Shown here: positions 34,883-44,326 of the stretch, one piece after another | How the letters are laid out: the number at the start of each line of letters is the position of its first letter | Position numbering within the stretch: the first letter of the stretch is position 1 | Source of the DNA: Alphaproteobacteria bacterium | GTDB taxonomy: Bacteria > Pseudomonadota > Alphaproteobacteria > Puniceispirillales > UBA1172 | Assembly (NCBI GenBank): GCA_016778985.1 | Contig: JADHOM010000001.1 | Coordinates: forward strand, 299,485 to 363,484 | Reading direction: 5' to 3' | DNA: 64,000 nt | The notes under the pieces: generated by a model | What the model saw: the letters and a program-made list of their open reading frames with translations, nothing else | What the model was told of the DNA's origin: nothing | Database searches by the model: none | Position numbers and translations under genes: made by a program

Positions 34883-36688
34883 ATGAATGCTATTTTACCG
34901 GAATGGTCGCTTAATGATCTTTATGATCAGGCCACAGATATCGTATTGCAAGACCAGATGTCGGTAGCTCTTAAAGAGGCCACCGAATTGGCAAATACGC
35001 ATCAGGGAAAGCTAGCAACTTGTGATGGCAAAACGCTTCATCATATCCTTGTCACCTATCAATCCTTATCAGAGCGGACATCACGGCTAACCAGCTATGC
35101 TGATTTATCTTTTGCAGCTGATTTAACGAAGCCTGAAACGAGTAAATTGGCGCAAGATACGCGAGAAGCCGAACATGCTATTCATGCTAAGCTTATCTTT
35201 ATCGAACATGAGCTGGCACAGATGGCAGATGAGGATTTGACGCGGATTATGGCAGAGCCAGTCATGCAACGCTGGGCGCCTTGGCTGCGGTTGGTGCGGG
35301 CGTTCAGGGATCATCAGCTCTCGCTGGAGCTTGAAACCATGCTTATTGACCGCCAGTCATCTGGGCGTGGGGCATGGATAAGATTATTTGATGAAATGGC
35401 GGCAGGGCTAAGTTTTCCGATTGATGACCGCCATGTCACAGAAGCCGAGATCATGGATATGATGAGTGATCCTGACCCCGAGATACGGCGCAAAGCTGGC
35501 CTTGCTAGATCAGAGGTGTTGGCCGCCAATAGTCGAAGCATGGGATTAATTCTCAACACCATTGCCAAGGATAAGCAGGTTGATGATAAGTGGCGGCATT
35601 TCAGCCGCCCGGTATCGTCACGCAATCTCGCCAATGATGTTGAAGACAGTGTTGTTGACCAATTGGCTGATAGTGTCACCGCTGCTATGCCAGACCTTAG
35701 CCATCGCTATTATGCCCTGAAAGCGCGCTGGATGGGAGAAGATAAGCTCAATTGGTGGGATCGCAACGCTCCTGTCCCCGGAGATGATGATCGCATGTTT
35801 TCATGGGATGATGCAAAAGCCATTATCCTTGACGCCTTTGGTCAGTTTGATCCTATGTTTGCACAAATGGCAGGCTGGTTTTTTGAGCGCAACTGGATTG
35901 ACGCACCAACGCGGTCAGGCAAAGCCTCTGGCGCCTTCTCACACCCAACTGTGCCATCTGTGCATCCTTATATCCTCGTCAATTTTCACGGCAAAGTCCG
36001 TGATGTCATGACTCTAGCGCATGAACTTGGTCACGGGATTCACCAATTGCTTGCCGCTGACCAAGGGCATTTAATGGCTGGAACGCCATTGACGCTAGCC
36101 GAAACAGCCTCTGTTTTTGGTGAGATGCTGGTCTTTAACAGGCTCATGGAACAGACTGCCGATAGCACCCAAAGGCGGGCACTTCTTGCTGGTAAAATTG
36201 AGGATATGTTAAATACAGTGGTTCGCCAAATTGGTTTTCATAACTTTGAAACGCGCGTTCATGATATGCGGCAATCAGCAGAATTGACGGTTGAGCAAAT
36301 TAACGATATTTGGATGCAGACTCAAGCCGAAGCGTTAGGCCCTGCTATTCATATTGATGACAGTTATCGGCCGCTTTGGGGATTTATCCCGCATTTTATT
36401 CATGTGCCGTTTTATGTTTATGCCTATGCCTTTGGTGATGGCTTGGTGGGGGCATTATGGCAGAAATATCAATCTGCTGAAAGTGCTGCTGAACGGGCTG
36501 ATTTTGTAGCTGCATATCAAGATTTATTACGGGCAGGCGGCACCAAACGGCATGATGCGGCATTAGCTCCATTTGGCCTTGATGCCAGCGAGCCTAAGTT
36601 TTGGTCATTAGGATTAGAAATGATTTCTGGTATGATTGACCAACTTGAAAGTGAGCTATCTGAGGCATCACTTAATGAGGATAAATAG
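34883..36688 (+). CDS. pepF: M3-family oligoendopeptidase (PepF)
   Basis: A 601-residue zinc metallopeptidase. The HExxH motif is in TLAHELGHGIHQLLA at about residue 380, with the third ligand Glu in LAETASVFGEM downstream. The N-terminal region has the long helical oligopeptidase F layout. It hydrolyses short peptides in the cytosol. GAGGA lies 7 nt before the ATG at 34883. The next gene (ABC1 kinase) starts 3 nt after its stop codon, so they are cotranscribed, with pntAA following directly. Confidence 0.93.
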   Translation: MNAILPEWSLNDLYDQATDIVLQDQMSVALKEATELANTHQGKLATCDGKTLHHILVTYQSLSERTSRLTSYADLSFAADLTKPETSKLAQDTREAEHAIHAKLIFIEHELAQMADEDLTRIMAEPVMQRWAPWLRLVRAFRDHQLSLELETMLIDRQSSGRGAWIRLFDEMAAGLSFPIDDRHVTEAEIMDMMSDPDPEIRRKAGLARSEVLAANSRSMGLILNTIAKDKQVDDKWRHFSRPVSSRNLANDVEDSVVDQLADSVTAAMPDLSHRYYALKARWMGEDKLNWWDRNAPVPGDDDRMFSWDDAKAIILDAFGQFDPMFAQMAGWFFERNWIDAPTRSGKASGAFSHPTVPSVHPYILVNFHGKVRDVMTLAHELGHGIHQLLAADQGHLMAGTPLTLAETASVFGEMLVFNRLMEQTADSTQRRALLAGKIEDMLNTVVRQIGFHNFETRVHDMRQSAELTVEQINDIWMQTQAEALGPAIHIDDSYRPLWGFIPHFIHVPFYVYAYAFGDGLVGALWQKYQSAESAAERADFVAAYQDLLRAGGTKRHDAALAPFGLDASEPKFWSLGLEMISGMIDQLESELSEASLNEDK

Positions 36689-36691
36689 ACT

Positions 36692-38080
36692 ATGGCTGAT
36701 GAAGCATCAGGGTTAGGTGGCCGTTTCCGACGTTATGCCCGTGTCACCGGGACGATGGGCAATCTGGCGATTAAGATGGCAGGTGAGCGCTATCTGGGGA
36801 TCAAGATTAATCGTGAGGAACATGCAAGCAAATTGCGCGATGCGCTTGGCGGTTTAAAAGGGCCGTTAATGAAAGTCGCGCAGATATTGGCAACGATACC
36901 CGAAGCCCTGCCTCGTGAATATGCGGAAGAACTAGCAAATCTGCAAACTGATGCGCCATCTATGGGCTGGTTATTTGTGAAACGCCGGATGGCTTCAGAA
37001 TTAGGTGCAGACTGGCAGGCGCAATTTGCTGAGTTTGATAAAACCGCCGCCGCCGCCGCGTCATTAGGGCAAGTGCATCGTGCCACTGGTCATGATGGGG
37101 CTGAACTGGCGTGTAAGCTGCAATATCCAGATATGGCGTCAGCTGTTCAGGCAGATTTGCGGCAGCTTAAACTGATTTTCTCGCTCTATGAGAGATATGA
37201 CAAAGCCATATCGACCTCAGACATTCATACCGAACTAGCTGAGCGTTTAGAAGAAGAGCTAGATTATCGCCGCGAGGCTGCAAATATGACCCTTTATCGG
37301 AATATGCTTGATGGGGTTGAAGGCGCATATGTGCCGGAAACGGTTGATTCGCTATCGACCGAAAGACTGCTGACGATGACTTGGCTAAATGGCGCCAAAT
37401 TAAAAACCTTTATTGAAGAAAACGAAGACCAAACCCTGCGTAATAAGGTAGCAGAAAACATGTTTAGAACATGGTATGTGCCGTTTTATTATTATGGTGT
37501 TATTCATGGCGACCCGCATCCAGGGAATTATACGATCACCAAAGATGGTGGGGTTAATCTGTTGGATTATGGCTGTATCCGCCTATTTAGACCAGATTTT
37601 GTCCGCGGCGTTATTGAACTATATCAAGCGCTTCGTGATAATAACGAAGAGCAGGCGGTGGCGGCATATGAATATTGGGGGTTTAGGGGATTGGATCGTG
37701 AGACGGTAAATGTCTTGAATATATGGGCACGTTTCATCTACACTCCCCTTTTGGAAGATCGCGCAAGACCAATTCAGGAAATGCGTGGTGGTGCGTATGG
37801 GCGTGATCTAGCCATGCAAGTTCATGCTGAGTTAAAACGCATTGGTGGAGTAAAGCCGCCGCGTGAGTTTGTTCTCATGGATAGGGCGGCGCTTGGTCTT
37901 GGGTCTGTTTTCATGCATTTGAAGGCAGAAGTGAATTGGCATCGCCTGTTTGAAGGGCTGATTGGTGATTTTGATGTCGAAACATTAAGACAACAACAAA
38001 AAAATATGGCTGAACAAGCCGGCTTGCCAAGCTATTTATGGCAACATGAACATGCGGAAGATGCTGAATTTGAGGGATAA
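36692..38080 (+). CDS. ABC1/UbiB-family atypical kinase
   Basis: A 462-residue ABC1/ADCK protein. The alanine-rich nucleotide loop is TAAAAASLGQVHRA, the catalytic stretch is HGDPHPGNYTI, and the metal-binding DFG is LLDYGCIRL (DYG). The N-terminal KxGQ motif reads KVAQ here (in LMKVAQILATIP), with Ala in place of Gly; a Gly at this position normally constrains ADP/ATP use. UbiB-type proteins support ubiquinone synthesis or lipid handling in membranes. This is the soluble-looking subtype without obvious C-terminal membrane anchors. It directly abuts pntAA with no gap. Confidence 0.85.
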   Translation: MADEASGLGGRFRRYARVTGTMGNLAIKMAGERYLGIKINREEHASKLRDALGGLKGPLMKVAQILATIPEALPREYAEELANLQTDAPSMGWLFVKRRMASELGADWQAQFAEFDKTAAAAASLGQVHRATGHDGAELACKLQYPDMASAVQADLRQLKLIFSLYERYDKAISTSDIHTELAERLEEELDYRREAANMTLYRNMLDGVEGAYVPETVDSLSTERLLTMTWLNGAKLKTFIEENEDQTLRNKVAENMFRTWYVPFYYYGVIHGDPHPGNYTITKDGGVNLLDYGCIRLFRPDFVRGVIELYQALRDNNEEQAVAAYEYWGFRGLDRETVNVLNIWARFIYTPLLEDRARPIQEMRGGAYGRDLAMQVHAELKRIGGVKPPREFVLMDRAALGLGSVFMHLKAEVNWHRLFEGLIGDFDVETLRQQQKNMAEQAGLPSYLWQHEHAEDAEFEG

Positions 38081-39253
38081 ATGATGATAATTGGAATTCC
38101 AAAAGAAACACGAAGTGACGAAAGTCGTGTCGCTGCTGTCCCAGATACTGTCAAAAAGCTTATTGCGATGGGCTTTTCGGTGGCGGTTGAAAAAGGCGCC
38201 GGTGATGGGGCATTAATACCTGATGCCACCTATGAAGCGGTTGGTGCAAGTCTGGTCACAACGGCGAAAGCCCTTAGCGCTGATCTGGTGTTTAAGGTGC
38301 GGCCGCCAAGCCAGGATGAGATTAGCAAAATGTCATCGGGGGCAACCGTTATCAGCTTGATGGAGCCATATAGTGACACGGATACAGGTGCCATGCTAAG
38401 TGCGGCGGGAATCAGTGGATATGCGCTTGAGTTGGTGCCGCGCATTACCCGTGCGCAATCTATGGATGTGTTATCAAGTCAGGCTAATCTTGCAGGTTAT
38501 CGCGCCGTACTGGAGGCTGGCTCCGTCTTTTCACGAGCCTTTCCGATGATGATGACAGCGGCAGGCACCGTCCCGCCAGCCAAAGTATTGGTGATGGGAG
38601 CAGGTGTTGCCGGGCTGCAGGCGATTGCGACAGCCAAGCGTTTAGGCGCAGTTGTCTCAGCAACCGATGTTCGGCCAGCGGTGAAAGAACAGGTCGAATC
38701 GCTGGGCGGTAAGTTCGTTGCCGTCGAAGATGATGAGTTCAAGGCAGCAGAAACCTCTGGCGGATATGCAAAAGAGATGAGCGATGCGTATAAAGCCAAA
38801 CAAGCCCAGCTCATCGCAGATACAATTAAAACGCAGGATATCATTATCACAACAGCATTGATCCCGGGGCGTCCCGCGCCAGTTCTGGTGACAGAAGATA
38901 TGGTAAAGTCCATGAAGCCAGGCTCAGTGATTGTTGATCTGGCGGTTGAACAGGGCGGTAACTGCCCCTTGAGTGAGCCAGGAAAAGTCGTCGTCAAGCA
39001 TGATGTCACTTTAGTCGGTTACACAAATATCGCTGGTCGTTTGGCAGAGGTGGCGTCTAGTCTTTATGCTAAGAATGTGGTCAATTTTCTGGCTAACCTT
39101 TGGGATGAAGAAAGCAAATCTCTGAAAACAGATAGCGATGATGAAATCATTACAAGTAGCTTAATTACAAAGCCAGTTAAGGCGGCAAAGCCAGCTCAAG
39201 CTTCAACAAAAAAGGCATCAACCAAGAAGGAGGGTGATAAAGATGGCGAGTGA
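38081..39253 (+). CDS. pntAA: NAD(P) transhydrogenase subunit alpha 1
   Basis: A 390-residue NAD(H)-binding domain I of proton-translocating transhydrogenase. N-terminal [20 protein letters not shown], the catalytic mobile loop [20 protein letters not shown] with the RQD-type contacts, and the Rossmann motif [19 protein letters not shown] are clear. The C-terminal tail is Lys/Ala/Ser-rich. In this three-subunit form (as in Rhodospirillum) the membrane domain is encoded separately by pntAB. It couples proton entry to NADPH formation from NADH. Start is an ATG immediately after the UbiB-like stop; the end overlaps pntAB by 11 bp. Confidence 0.95.
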   Translation: MMIIGIPKETRSDESRVAAVPDTVKKLIAMGFSVAVEKGAGDGALIPDATYEAVGASLVTTAKALSADLVFKVRPPSQDEISKMSSGATVISLMEPYSDTDTGAMLSAAGISGYALELVPRITRAQSMDVLSSQANLAGYRAVLEAGSVFSRAFPMMMTAAGTVPPAKVLVMGAGVAGLQAIATAKRLGAVVSATDVRPAVKEQVESLGGKFVAVEDDEFKAAETSGGYAKEMSDAYKAKQAQLIADTIKTQDIIITTALIPGRPAPVLVTEDMVKSMKPGSVIVDLAVEQGGNCPLSEPGKVVVKHDVTLVGYTNIAGRLAEVASSLYAKNVVNFLANLWDEESKSLKTDSDDEIITSSLITKPVKAAKPAQASTKKASTKKEGDKDGE

Positions 39254-39656
39254 TGTTCTGCTGTCACAGGCAAAAACAATTTCTAATCAGGCGACAGAAT
39301 TGCTGGAGACCAGCAAATCTCTGGAAGCGGCGATGATGAATATGGGGTCTGATGTGGTCGGTCATGGTGCCGTTGAGCCGCTCTATTTTGGTTTAACGGT
39401 TCTGGTATTGGCCTGTTTCGTTGGTTATTATGTGGTATGGCGAGTGACGCCTGCCTTGCATTCCCCTTTGATGGGTGTGACCAATGCGATCTCATCGGTC
39501 ATTATTGTCGGTGCTTTAATTGCCGCAGGCCCTTCCGAGTTTGGTTTTGCTCAGGTCATGGGTTTTATCGGTGTTATCCTAGCATCCATTAATATTTTTG
39601 GTGGATTTATTGTAACCCAGCGTATGCTGGCCATGTTTAAGCGTAAAGGGAGATAG
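39243..39656 (+). CDS. pntAB: NAD(P) transhydrogenase subunit alpha 2
   Basis: A 137-residue membrane subunit with about four hydrophobic helices: [24 protein letters not shown], then [35 protein letters not shown]. This is the fused C-terminal part of PntA in enterobacteria. With pntB it forms the proton channel. GGAGG lies 8 nt before the ATG at 39243; an upstream GTG (39234) in the same frame is not needed. It overlaps pntAA and is followed 2 nt later by pntB. Confidence 0.95.
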   Translation: MASDVLLSQAKTISNQATELLETSKSLEAAMMNMGSDVVGHGAVEPLYFGLTVLVLACFVGYYVVWRVTPALHSPLMGVTNAISSVIIVGALIAAGPSEFGFAQVMGFIGVILASINIFGGFIVTQRMLAMFKRKGR

Positions 39657-39658
39657 AG

Positions 39659-41059
39659 ATGGGCGCTTCATTTTCTGCATATCTTTATCTGGTCGCGGCG
39701 GTAATGTTTATCATGGCCTTGCGCGGTCTATCATCACCAGAAACCGCACGTTCTGGTAATTTATATGGTATGGGCGGCATGGCAATTGCCATTTTGACCA
39801 CCATATCCATGCCTGAAGTCACCAGCTATGGGCTGATCATTGCGGGCATTATTATTGGTGGCGGTATTGGTGCCTTTATTGCCATGCGCATCCAAATGAC
39901 AGCCTTGCCGCAGCTTGTTGCGGCCTTCCACTCGCTAGTTGGTTTGGCGGCGTGTGCGGTGGCAGCGGCGGCGTTCTATAATCCGACGCCTTATGGCATC
40001 GGTGTGCCGGGCAATATCGCCATGGGCAGTCTCATCGAAATGTCGCTTGGACTGGCTATCGGCGCGATTACCTTTACTGGATCAATCATTGCTTTTGGTA
40101 AGTTGCAAGGCCTGATTACAGGCAAGCCTGTGACCTTTGCAGGCCAGCATTTACTCAATGCTGGATTAGGTATTCTTTTGATCGGGCTAGTGGCATGGAT
40201 GGCAACAACAAACAGCGCTATGGCATTCTGGCTCGTCTTTATTGTGGCTTTAGTCGCTGGTATTTTGATTATTATCCCTATTGGCGGTGCCGATATGCCG
40301 GTTGTGATTTCCATGCTCAATTCCTATTCAGGATGGGCAGCGGCGGGTATTGGCTTTACGCTTGGCAATCCGCTCTTGATCATCACAGGCTCGCTGGTTG
40401 GGGCGAGTGGGGCGATCTTGTCTTATATTATGTGTAAAGGCATGAACCGATCCTTCTTTAGCGTTATTCTCGGCGGCTTTGGCGGTGAGACGGCAACAGG
40501 TACTGCTGCTGATCAAGGTGATAAAGTCGTTAAGCAGGGCAGTGCCGATGATGCCAGTTTCATTATGGGCAATGCTTCATCAGTCATTATTGTTCCGGGT
40601 TACGGTATGGCCGTGGCACAAGCCCAGCATGCGTTGCGTGAAATGTCTGATATGCTGAAAGCAGAAGGCGTTGATGTTCGCTATGCTATTCACCCGGTAG
40701 CTGGCCGTATGCCTGGACATATGAATGTTCTGCTGGCTGAAGCTAACGTCCCTTATGATGAAGTGTTGGAGCTGGATGAGATTAATCGTGATTTCGCACA
40801 GACCGATGTGGCCTTTGTCATTGGTGCTAATGACGTGACTAACCCATTGGCTAAAACGGATCCAACATCGGCGATTTATGGCATGCCTATTCTTGATGTT
40901 GAACGTGCCAAGACGGTTTTATTCGTTAAGCGTTCGATGGCGTCTGGATATGCTGGCGTTGATAACCCGCTGTTTTTTAATGACAACACCATGATGCTAT
41001 TTGGTGATGCCAAAAAAGTATGTGAGGAGATTATTCAGGCGATGTCAGGTGGTCACTAG
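39659..41059 (+). CDS. pntB: NAD(P) transhydrogenase subunit beta
   Basis: A 466-residue subunit. The N-terminal half has about eight transmembrane helices with the conserved channel His in AFHSLVGLAA; the C-terminal half is the NADP(H)-binding domain III with VPGYGMAVAQAQHALREM (NADP motif), HPVAGRMPGHMNVLLAEA and GANDVTNP. It completes the transhydrogenase that uses the proton gradient to make NADPH. GGGAGA precedes the ATG. A bidirectional terminator follows at 41098. Confidence 0.97.
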   Translation: MGASFSAYLYLVAAVMFIMALRGLSSPETARSGNLYGMGGMAIAILTTISMPEVTSYGLIIAGIIIGGGIGAFIAMRIQMTALPQLVAAFHSLVGLAACAVAAAAFYNPTPYGIGVPGNIAMGSLIEMSLGLAIGAITFTGSIIAFGKLQGLITGKPVTFAGQHLLNAGLGILLIGLVAWMATTNSAMAFWLVFIVALVAGILIIIPIGGADMPVVISMLNSYSGWAAAGIGFTLGNPLLIITGSLVGASGAILSYIMCKGMNRSFFSVILGGFGGETATGTAADQGDKVVKQGSADDASFIMGNASSVIIVPGYGMAVAQAQHALREMSDMLKAEGVDVRYAIHPVAGRMPGHMNVLLAEANVPYDEVLELDEINRDFAQTDVAFVIGANDVTNPLAKTDPTSAIYGMPILDVERAKTVLFVKRSMASGYAGVDNPLFFNDNTMMLFGDAKKVCEEIIQAMSGGH

Positions 41060-41097
41060 ACCATTTATTTGGCCGAATAAAGCAAACTGAAAAATAT

Positions 41098-41125
41098 AAA
41101 GCCACCTTATTAAGGTGGCTTTTAT
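41098..41125. terminator. Bidirectional terminator between pntB and rpsU
   Basis: GCCACCTT (41101-41108) and AAGGTGGC (41112-41119) form a perfect 8-bp stem with a 3-nt loop, extended by flanking AAA/TTT. The plus strand runs into TTTATT and the minus strand into TTTATATTTTT, so it can end pntB from the left and rpsU from the right. Confidence 0.85.
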
Positions 41126-41148
41126 TATGGCAATAATAAATATGTGGA

Positions 41149-41352
41149 CTAAAAGCCTTCGCGCTCAAGCCGCTTACGCATTAATTTACGAACCCGGCGA
41201 GTTGATTCTGCCGTTTCACGCGCCCGTCTCTCAGATGGCTTTTCGTAATTACGGCGGTTTTTCATTTCACGGAACATCCCTTCGCGTTGCATCTTCTTTT
41301 TAAGGACGCGCAGAGCTTGATCGACATTATTGTCTCTGACTGTTACGAACAC
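41149..41352 (-). CDS. rpsU: 30S ribosomal protein S21
   Basis: A 67-residue highly basic protein matching bS21: [20 protein letters not shown], then [18 protein letters not shown] and an Arg/Lys-rich C-terminus. bS21 lies on the 30S platform near the anti-Shine-Dalgarno and helps initiation. The start is a GTG at 41352 (usual bS21 begins M-x-V-x-VRDNN, as here), with AGGA about 11 nt upstream. An out-of-frame ATG just upstream opens a six-codon ORF that overlaps this GTG. Single-gene transcript, convergent with pntB. Confidence 0.96.
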   Translation of the reverse strand: MFVTVRDNNVDQALRVLKKKMQREGMFREMKNRRNYEKPSERRARETAESTRRVRKLMRKRLEREGF

Positions 41353-41591
41353 TGTGGCATCATTCCTTTCAGTGAATAATTAACTTAAATAATTAACTCA
41401 AGTAATTGGTATTATTTTCTGGTGTTTAATGCGTATTTAACCAATAGCTCATACACAAGAAGACGTGCTTATAGCATATATCATTGTTCATGCAAACCCA
41501 AAAGGCATATAATATCTTCTAAATATCGTAATCATAAGGAAAAAGATTGCACATCACCAGATCATACCTATATAACAAGGCAAGGGTGATA

Positions 41592-42242
41592 ATGATGGAA
41601 AACATAGATATACATTCTGTAATTCGTGCCATGCTTGTACATGTCCCGTTTGACGGCTGGACGGATACAGCAATAGAAGCGACGGCCAAAGACCTTGATC
41701 TCTCGGCTGCGGAAATGGCGCAACTATTCCCCCGTGGCGCGATCAGTGCTGTTGAAGCCTTTGTTGGTATTAGTGATCAGGATATGATCACCCGCTTTGC
41801 TGAACTTGATGAGCGTCCAACAGGGGTAACATCTACCATTAAAACGCTCATTTTGATCAGACTAGAAGACGCCGCACCATATCGAGAAGCGGTATCGCGG
41901 GCCATGCAGGTGCTTGCTAAACCACAACATGCGCCGGTCGCCGTGCAGACGCTGTATCGTTCCATTGATTGTATGTGGCGGATTGCTGGTGATAGGTCTG
42001 TTGATTTTAATTTCTACTCAAAGCGCGTATTGCTGGCTGGTGTGTATAGCGCCACACTAGCCTTCTGGCTAGCTAACCCTAATGCTGATCAAGAGAAACT
42101 GGATCAGTTTGTCAGCCGTCGCCTGCGTGAAGTAGCTTTCCTACCTAAAGTAACTGCCCCCGCACGCCAGATTGCCAAGACAGGCATTAAGATGGCTGGG
42201 CGAATGATGGGGCGGCTATCGCCGCCATGGGTTCGTTCCTGA
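41592..42242 (+). CDS. COQ9-family protein
   Basis: A 216-residue protein of the COQ9 family, a TetR-like fold that binds lipids and supports ubiquinone synthesis through COQ7. Family signatures are PFDGWTDTAIEATAKDLDLS near the N-terminus and the C-terminal RVLLAGVYSATLAFWL followed by RRLREVAFLPK. ATGs at 41592 and 41595 follow AAGGG; an upstream TTG in the frame is unlikely. It stands between rpsU (divergent) and metA (same strand, 46-bp gap). The 240-bp region 41353-41591 carries only AT-rich promoter DNA. Confidence 0.88.
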   Translation: MMENIDIHSVIRAMLVHVPFDGWTDTAIEATAKDLDLSAAEMAQLFPRGAISAVEAFVGISDQDMITRFAELDERPTGVTSTIKTLILIRLEDAAPYREAVSRAMQVLAKPQHAPVAVQTLYRSIDCMWRIAGDRSVDFNFYSKRVLLAGVYSATLAFWLANPNADQEKLDQFVSRRLREVAFLPKVTAPARQIAKTGIKMAGRMMGRLSPPWVRS

Positions 42243-42245
42243 ACC

Positions 42246-42288
42246 AAGTCACATTTGCCGATAACATGTCTTAGCAAAGGGTAGTGCT
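42246..42288 (+). promoter_or_regulatory. Possible pseudoknot leader before metA
   Basis: The short leader contains ACAT/ATGT and TTGC/GCAA pairings in an interleaved order, which would give a small H-type pseudoknot whose last strand leads into the AAAGGG Shine-Dalgarno of metA. SAM-II and SAM-V riboswitches are such pseudoknots and often precede metA/metX in alphaproteobacteria, and ATTTGCCGAT resembles their conserved loop. The stems are only 4 bp, so this is tentative. Confidence 0.25.
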
Positions 42289-43215
42289 ATGCCTATAAAA
42301 ATTCAATCTGATCTTCCCGCTCGTGAAGTGCTGGAAAATGAAAATGTAGATTTGATCATAAGTGATCGAGCTGTGATACAGGATATCAGGCCGATTAAAC
42401 TGCTTTTCCTTAATCTGATGCCGAAGAAAGAGGAAACGGAGATCCAATTTGCCCGGTTGCTCGGCAATAGCCCTCTTCAAATTGAGCTAACCTTGATGAC
42501 GACGGCTAGTTATAAACCGCGCAATACAGAACCTGGCTATTTACGTAGGTTTTATCGCTCTTTGGATGATGTCAAAGATGATTATTTCGATGGTATTATT
42601 ATCACTGGCGCGCCTGTTGAAACGCTGGATTTTGAAAATGTGAACTACTGGCAAGAACTGGTAACAATTATGGAATGGTCACGCCACCATTGTTTCCGGC
42701 GGTTAGGAATATGCTGGGGTGGTCAGGCGATGCTCTATCATTTCCATCATATCCAGAAGCATATGATCGGCCATAAACAGTTTGGGGTTTTTGATCATAA
42801 GCTAACAGAAACCAAATCACGACTGATGAAAGGGTTTACCGATTCGTTCCCGATGCCGGTATCTCGCTACACCGAAAATAGATCAGAAGAAATTAACAAA
42901 CATCCTTACCTAGAAGTGTTAGCGGAAAGCCCTGATGCTGGTCCCGGCATTGTCCGGCACCAAGACACAGGTGATTTATTCGTACTGAACCATCTAGAAT
43001 ATGATGCCGATACCTTGGCGGCAGAATATAACCGTGATCAAAAAGAAGGGTTAGAGACACCAGTGCCGTTAAATTATTTTCCAGATAATAATCCTGCCCA
43101 TGCACCAATTAATTACTGGCGACCATTTGCCTTTTTATTCATCACAAACTGGATACATGATCTTTATCAGGCGACACCATTTGATCTGACCACGTTAGAT
43201 CAGCCGAAGTCTTAA
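42289..43215 (+). CDS. metA: Homoserine O-acetyltransferase, MetA fold
   Basis: A 308-residue MetA-family enzyme. The catalytic Cys142 lies in GICWGGQAM, with the His-x-Glu of NHLEYD completing the triad, and LNLMPKKEETE marks the family. MetA enzymes are often called succinyltransferases, but specificity is reported to follow residue 111: Gly in succinyl-specific E. coli, Glu in acetyl-specific Bacillus. Here residue 111 is Glu (GAPVETLDF), so O-acetylhomoserine is the predicted product. It starts methionine synthesis with direct sulfhydrylation downstream. AAAGGG precedes the ATG. A candidate RNA element lies directly upstream. Confidence 0.93.
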   Translation: MPIKIQSDLPAREVLENENVDLIISDRAVIQDIRPIKLLFLNLMPKKEETEIQFARLLGNSPLQIELTLMTTASYKPRNTEPGYLRRFYRSLDDVKDDYFDGIIITGAPVETLDFENVNYWQELVTIMEWSRHHCFRRLGICWGGQAMLYHFHHIQKHMIGHKQFGVFDHKLTETKSRLMKGFTDSFPMPVSRYTENRSEEINKHPYLEVLAESPDAGPGIVRHQDTGDLFVLNHLEYDADTLAAEYNRDQKEGLETPVPLNYFPDNNPAHAPINYWRPFAFLFITNWIHDLYQATPFDLTTLDQPKS

Positions 43216-43223
43216 CAGGCGGC

Positions 43224-44315
43224 TTAACCAATCTTCTCATTGAGATGCGCCATCTTGCGCCCTGTCCGTGCTTCGGCTTTGCCATAACGGTGAACATGCA
43301 CCCCAGGACGCGCAAATGCAGCATCTAGCTCGGGCATATCTTGGCCAAGTATATTGGTCATCCGCCATCTATTATAAGCCCCTGTTGCGCCTAGCGGTAA
43401 ACCTGCTGCTATTCTGACTAGTTGCGAAAATTGGCTTGTCTCTGCGCCCTCAATAGTCCAGTGAAAAGAATTATGTGGACGTGGTGCAATCTCATTAAAC
43501 AGCAATTCGCCAGATGCGGTGATAAACATTTCTACCGCTAGAACACCAGTCAGGTTCAGCTCCTCGGCAATCGCTTTGACGGCAGCCATGCCCTGACGTT
43601 CACATTCCGGCGGTAAAATATCGGCAGGTGCAGGGGCTTCGCTTATATGCAGAATGCCGTTGCGGTGCTGATTAATGCTGGCTGGCCATGTCGTCATTTG
43701 GCCATGTTGATCACGCGCGACCAGAAAACTAGCCTCAGCGGTAAAATCAACCAGTTCTTCTAAGATCAGATCATCTGATCCCATTTGGGCAAAGCTATCA
43801 TCAGTCAGATTATTCGCGGTCAGCCGCATCTGGCCCTTGCCATCATAGCCCATGCGGCAGGTTTTCAGAATAGCTGCATCAAAATCTGTCATGGCACGAT
43901 TGAGCTCAACCTGATTACCAATTGCGATATAGCGCGGCGTTGCAATACCAATTGCTTGCGCCATGTTTTTCTCACTAAGCCGATGTTGGGCAATCCCTAA
44001 TGCCTTACTCCCCGGGCAGATAGGGACATATTCTGCCAAGATATCCATCGCTGTTACAGGAACATTTTCAAACTCACAAACGACGGCTGATACAGACTTG
44101 GCAAAGCCTGCCAATGCCTCAGCATCATGGTAATCCGCACGTGTCGACAGACTGGCAATATCGGTTGCAGGGGCATCACCTGACGGCGCAAAGACATGAC
44201 AGCGATAGCCAAGAGCTGATGCTGCCTCAATGGTCATGCGGCCTAGCTGACCGCCGCCAAGGACACCAATTACAGCTGTTTCAGGGGCTATTTTAGGGCA
44301 AGCGTCTATCTGCAT
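43224..44315 (-). CDS. purK: 5-(carboxyamino)imidazole ribonucleotide synthase
   Basis: A 363-residue ATP-grasp enzyme. It begins with the dinucleotide-like GVLGGGQLGRMTIEAASALG, has the ATP-grasp lysine segment AILKTCRMGYDGKGQ, and ends with FNEIAPRPHNSFHWTIEGAE, the conserved metal/ATP site. It carboxylates AIR to N5-CAIR with ATP and bicarbonate in purine synthesis. It follows purE at an 11-bp distance on the same strand, the usual purEK operon, and converges with metA. Confidence 0.96.
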   Translation of the reverse strand: MQIDACPKIAPETAVIGVLGGGQLGRMTIEAASALGYRCHVFAPSGDAPATDIASLSTRADYHDAEALAGFAKSVSAVVCEFENVPVTAMDILAEYVPICPGSKALGIAQHRLSEKNMAQAIGIATPRYIAIGNQVELNRAMTDFDAAILKTCRMGYDGKGQMRLTANNLTDDSFAQMGSDDLILEELVDFTAEASFLVARDQHGQMTTWPASINQHRNGILHISEAPAPADILPPECERQGMAAVKAIAEELNLTGVLAVEMFITASGELLFNEIAPRPHNSFHWTIEGAETSQFSQLVRIAAGLPLGATGAYNRWRMTNILGQDMPELDAAFARPGVHVHRYGKAEARTGRKMAHLNEKIG

Positions 44316-44326
44316 GATCAGTGACC

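Noticed and set aside
42271..42480. Minus-strand frame overlapping the metA start
   Set aside because: Antisense to the conserved N-terminus of MetA; no start context or domain.
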